Shown here one piece after another: positions 63,903-64,000 of a DNA stretch of 64,000 bases. The number at the start of each line of letters is the position of its first letter. Positions within the stretch are counted from its first letter, which is position 1. The DNA comes from Xanthomarina gelatinilytica (GTDB taxonomy: Bacteria > Bacteroidota > Bacteroidia > Flavobacteriales > Flavobacteriaceae): assembly GCF_000348685.1 (NCBI RefSeq), contig NZ_ANLA01000007.1, forward strand, positions 62,001 through 126,000, given 5' to 3'. The notes below the pieces were generated by a model. It was not told where the DNA came from and did no database searches. It saw only the letters and a list, made by a program, of their open reading frames with translations. The position numbers were made by a program, and so were the translations under genes.

Positions 63903-64000
63903 ATGAACATCGCCATTTTCACACCCGGACAAAACCCCTATTCCGAGACTTTTATACAGGCACACAAACGCTATTTAAAAGACCAAGTGTTTTATTATTA
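63903..64000 (+). CDS. Glycosyltransferase, N-terminal fragment (continues past window)
   Basis: Only 32 codons are present, starting at ATG 63903: MNIAIFTPGQNPYSETFIQA then HKRYLKDQVFYY. The N-terminal beta strand and the SETFIQAH segment are typical of GT-B (family 4) glycosyltransferases. It continues the polysaccharide gene order 9 bases after the methyltransferase stop. The GC content returns to the higher level. Confidence 0.7.
   Translation, partial: MNIAIFTPGQNPYSETFIQAHKRYLKDQVFYY

Overview
The window is a low-GC chromosome segment from a member of the Flavobacteriaceae (Bacteroidota). Evidence: three proteins carry the C-terminal type IX secretion (T9SS) sorting domain; several promoters follow the Bacteroidota form TTG-N18-TAnnTTTG; TTG starts are common; and the left end (pyrG-yidC-YwqK-like-mnmA-subtilase) has a flavobacterial look. 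Genus cannot be set from the sequence alone.

Region 1 (1-31 kb) is mostly core genome: CTP synthase (5' end outside the window), YidC, MnmA, a T9SS-sorted subtilisin, a FabK/nitronate-monooxygenase-like flavoprotein, a MATE pump, a PAP2 phosphatase, a three-gene operon likely to build and transfer a polyprenyl-linked sugar (GT2, LAB_N protein, GT39), a nucleotide-sugar epimerase, MeaB, an ECF sigma factor with a putative anti-sigma and an adhesin-like protein, SecA, a PduO-type cobalamin adenosyltransferase and an ABC-F ATPase.

Region 2 (29-35.3 kb and 58.8-64 kb) is a surface polysaccharide locus: Wza, Wzc with a Gly-Tyr tail, a WbpO/WbpP-like pair for UDP-GalNAcA-type precursors, then Wzm/Wzt export ABC proteins, two methyltransferases and the start of a glycosyltransferase. 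The Wzm-Wzt junction holds a broken four-helix-bundle gene and a partial, rearranged second copy.

Region 3 (about 35.4-58.7 kb) splits that locus. It looks more AT-rich by eye and is bordered by direct copies of a ~140-bp non-coding repeat (one on the left, three on the right). It carries an ECF sigma factor, two ferredoxin-reductase-like flavoproteins, FolE, a DUF4142 protein, a cupredoxin, a di-haem cytochrome c, a ResB-CcsA cytochrome c synthase, a PLP decarboxylase, a DoxX-like protein, YceI, a one-haem lipoprotein, a DUF5777 protein, an ankyrin protein, two T9SS-sorted surface proteins, a TPR-LuxR regulator and an AraC regulator.

The main discovery is a shared promoter-like motif, TGTAACC-N15-CATC, with exactly the same spacing at five places in region 3: before the sigma gene itself, divergently before the reductase-folE pair, before the DUF4142-cupredoxin-cytochrome set, before doxX, and before the second reductase-decarboxylase pair. 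Two copies overlap head to head in one intergenic region. This ties scattered genes into one predicted ECF regulon with an electron-transfer/envelope-stress flavour that I do not recognise as a described system. Other notable items are a DUF983 gene broken by one in-frame TAG, a Wzt whose composition changes between its ATPase and specificity halves, a 43-bp tandem repeat with a perfect 20-bp palindrome, and a large non-coding repeat array at 57-58.7 kb.
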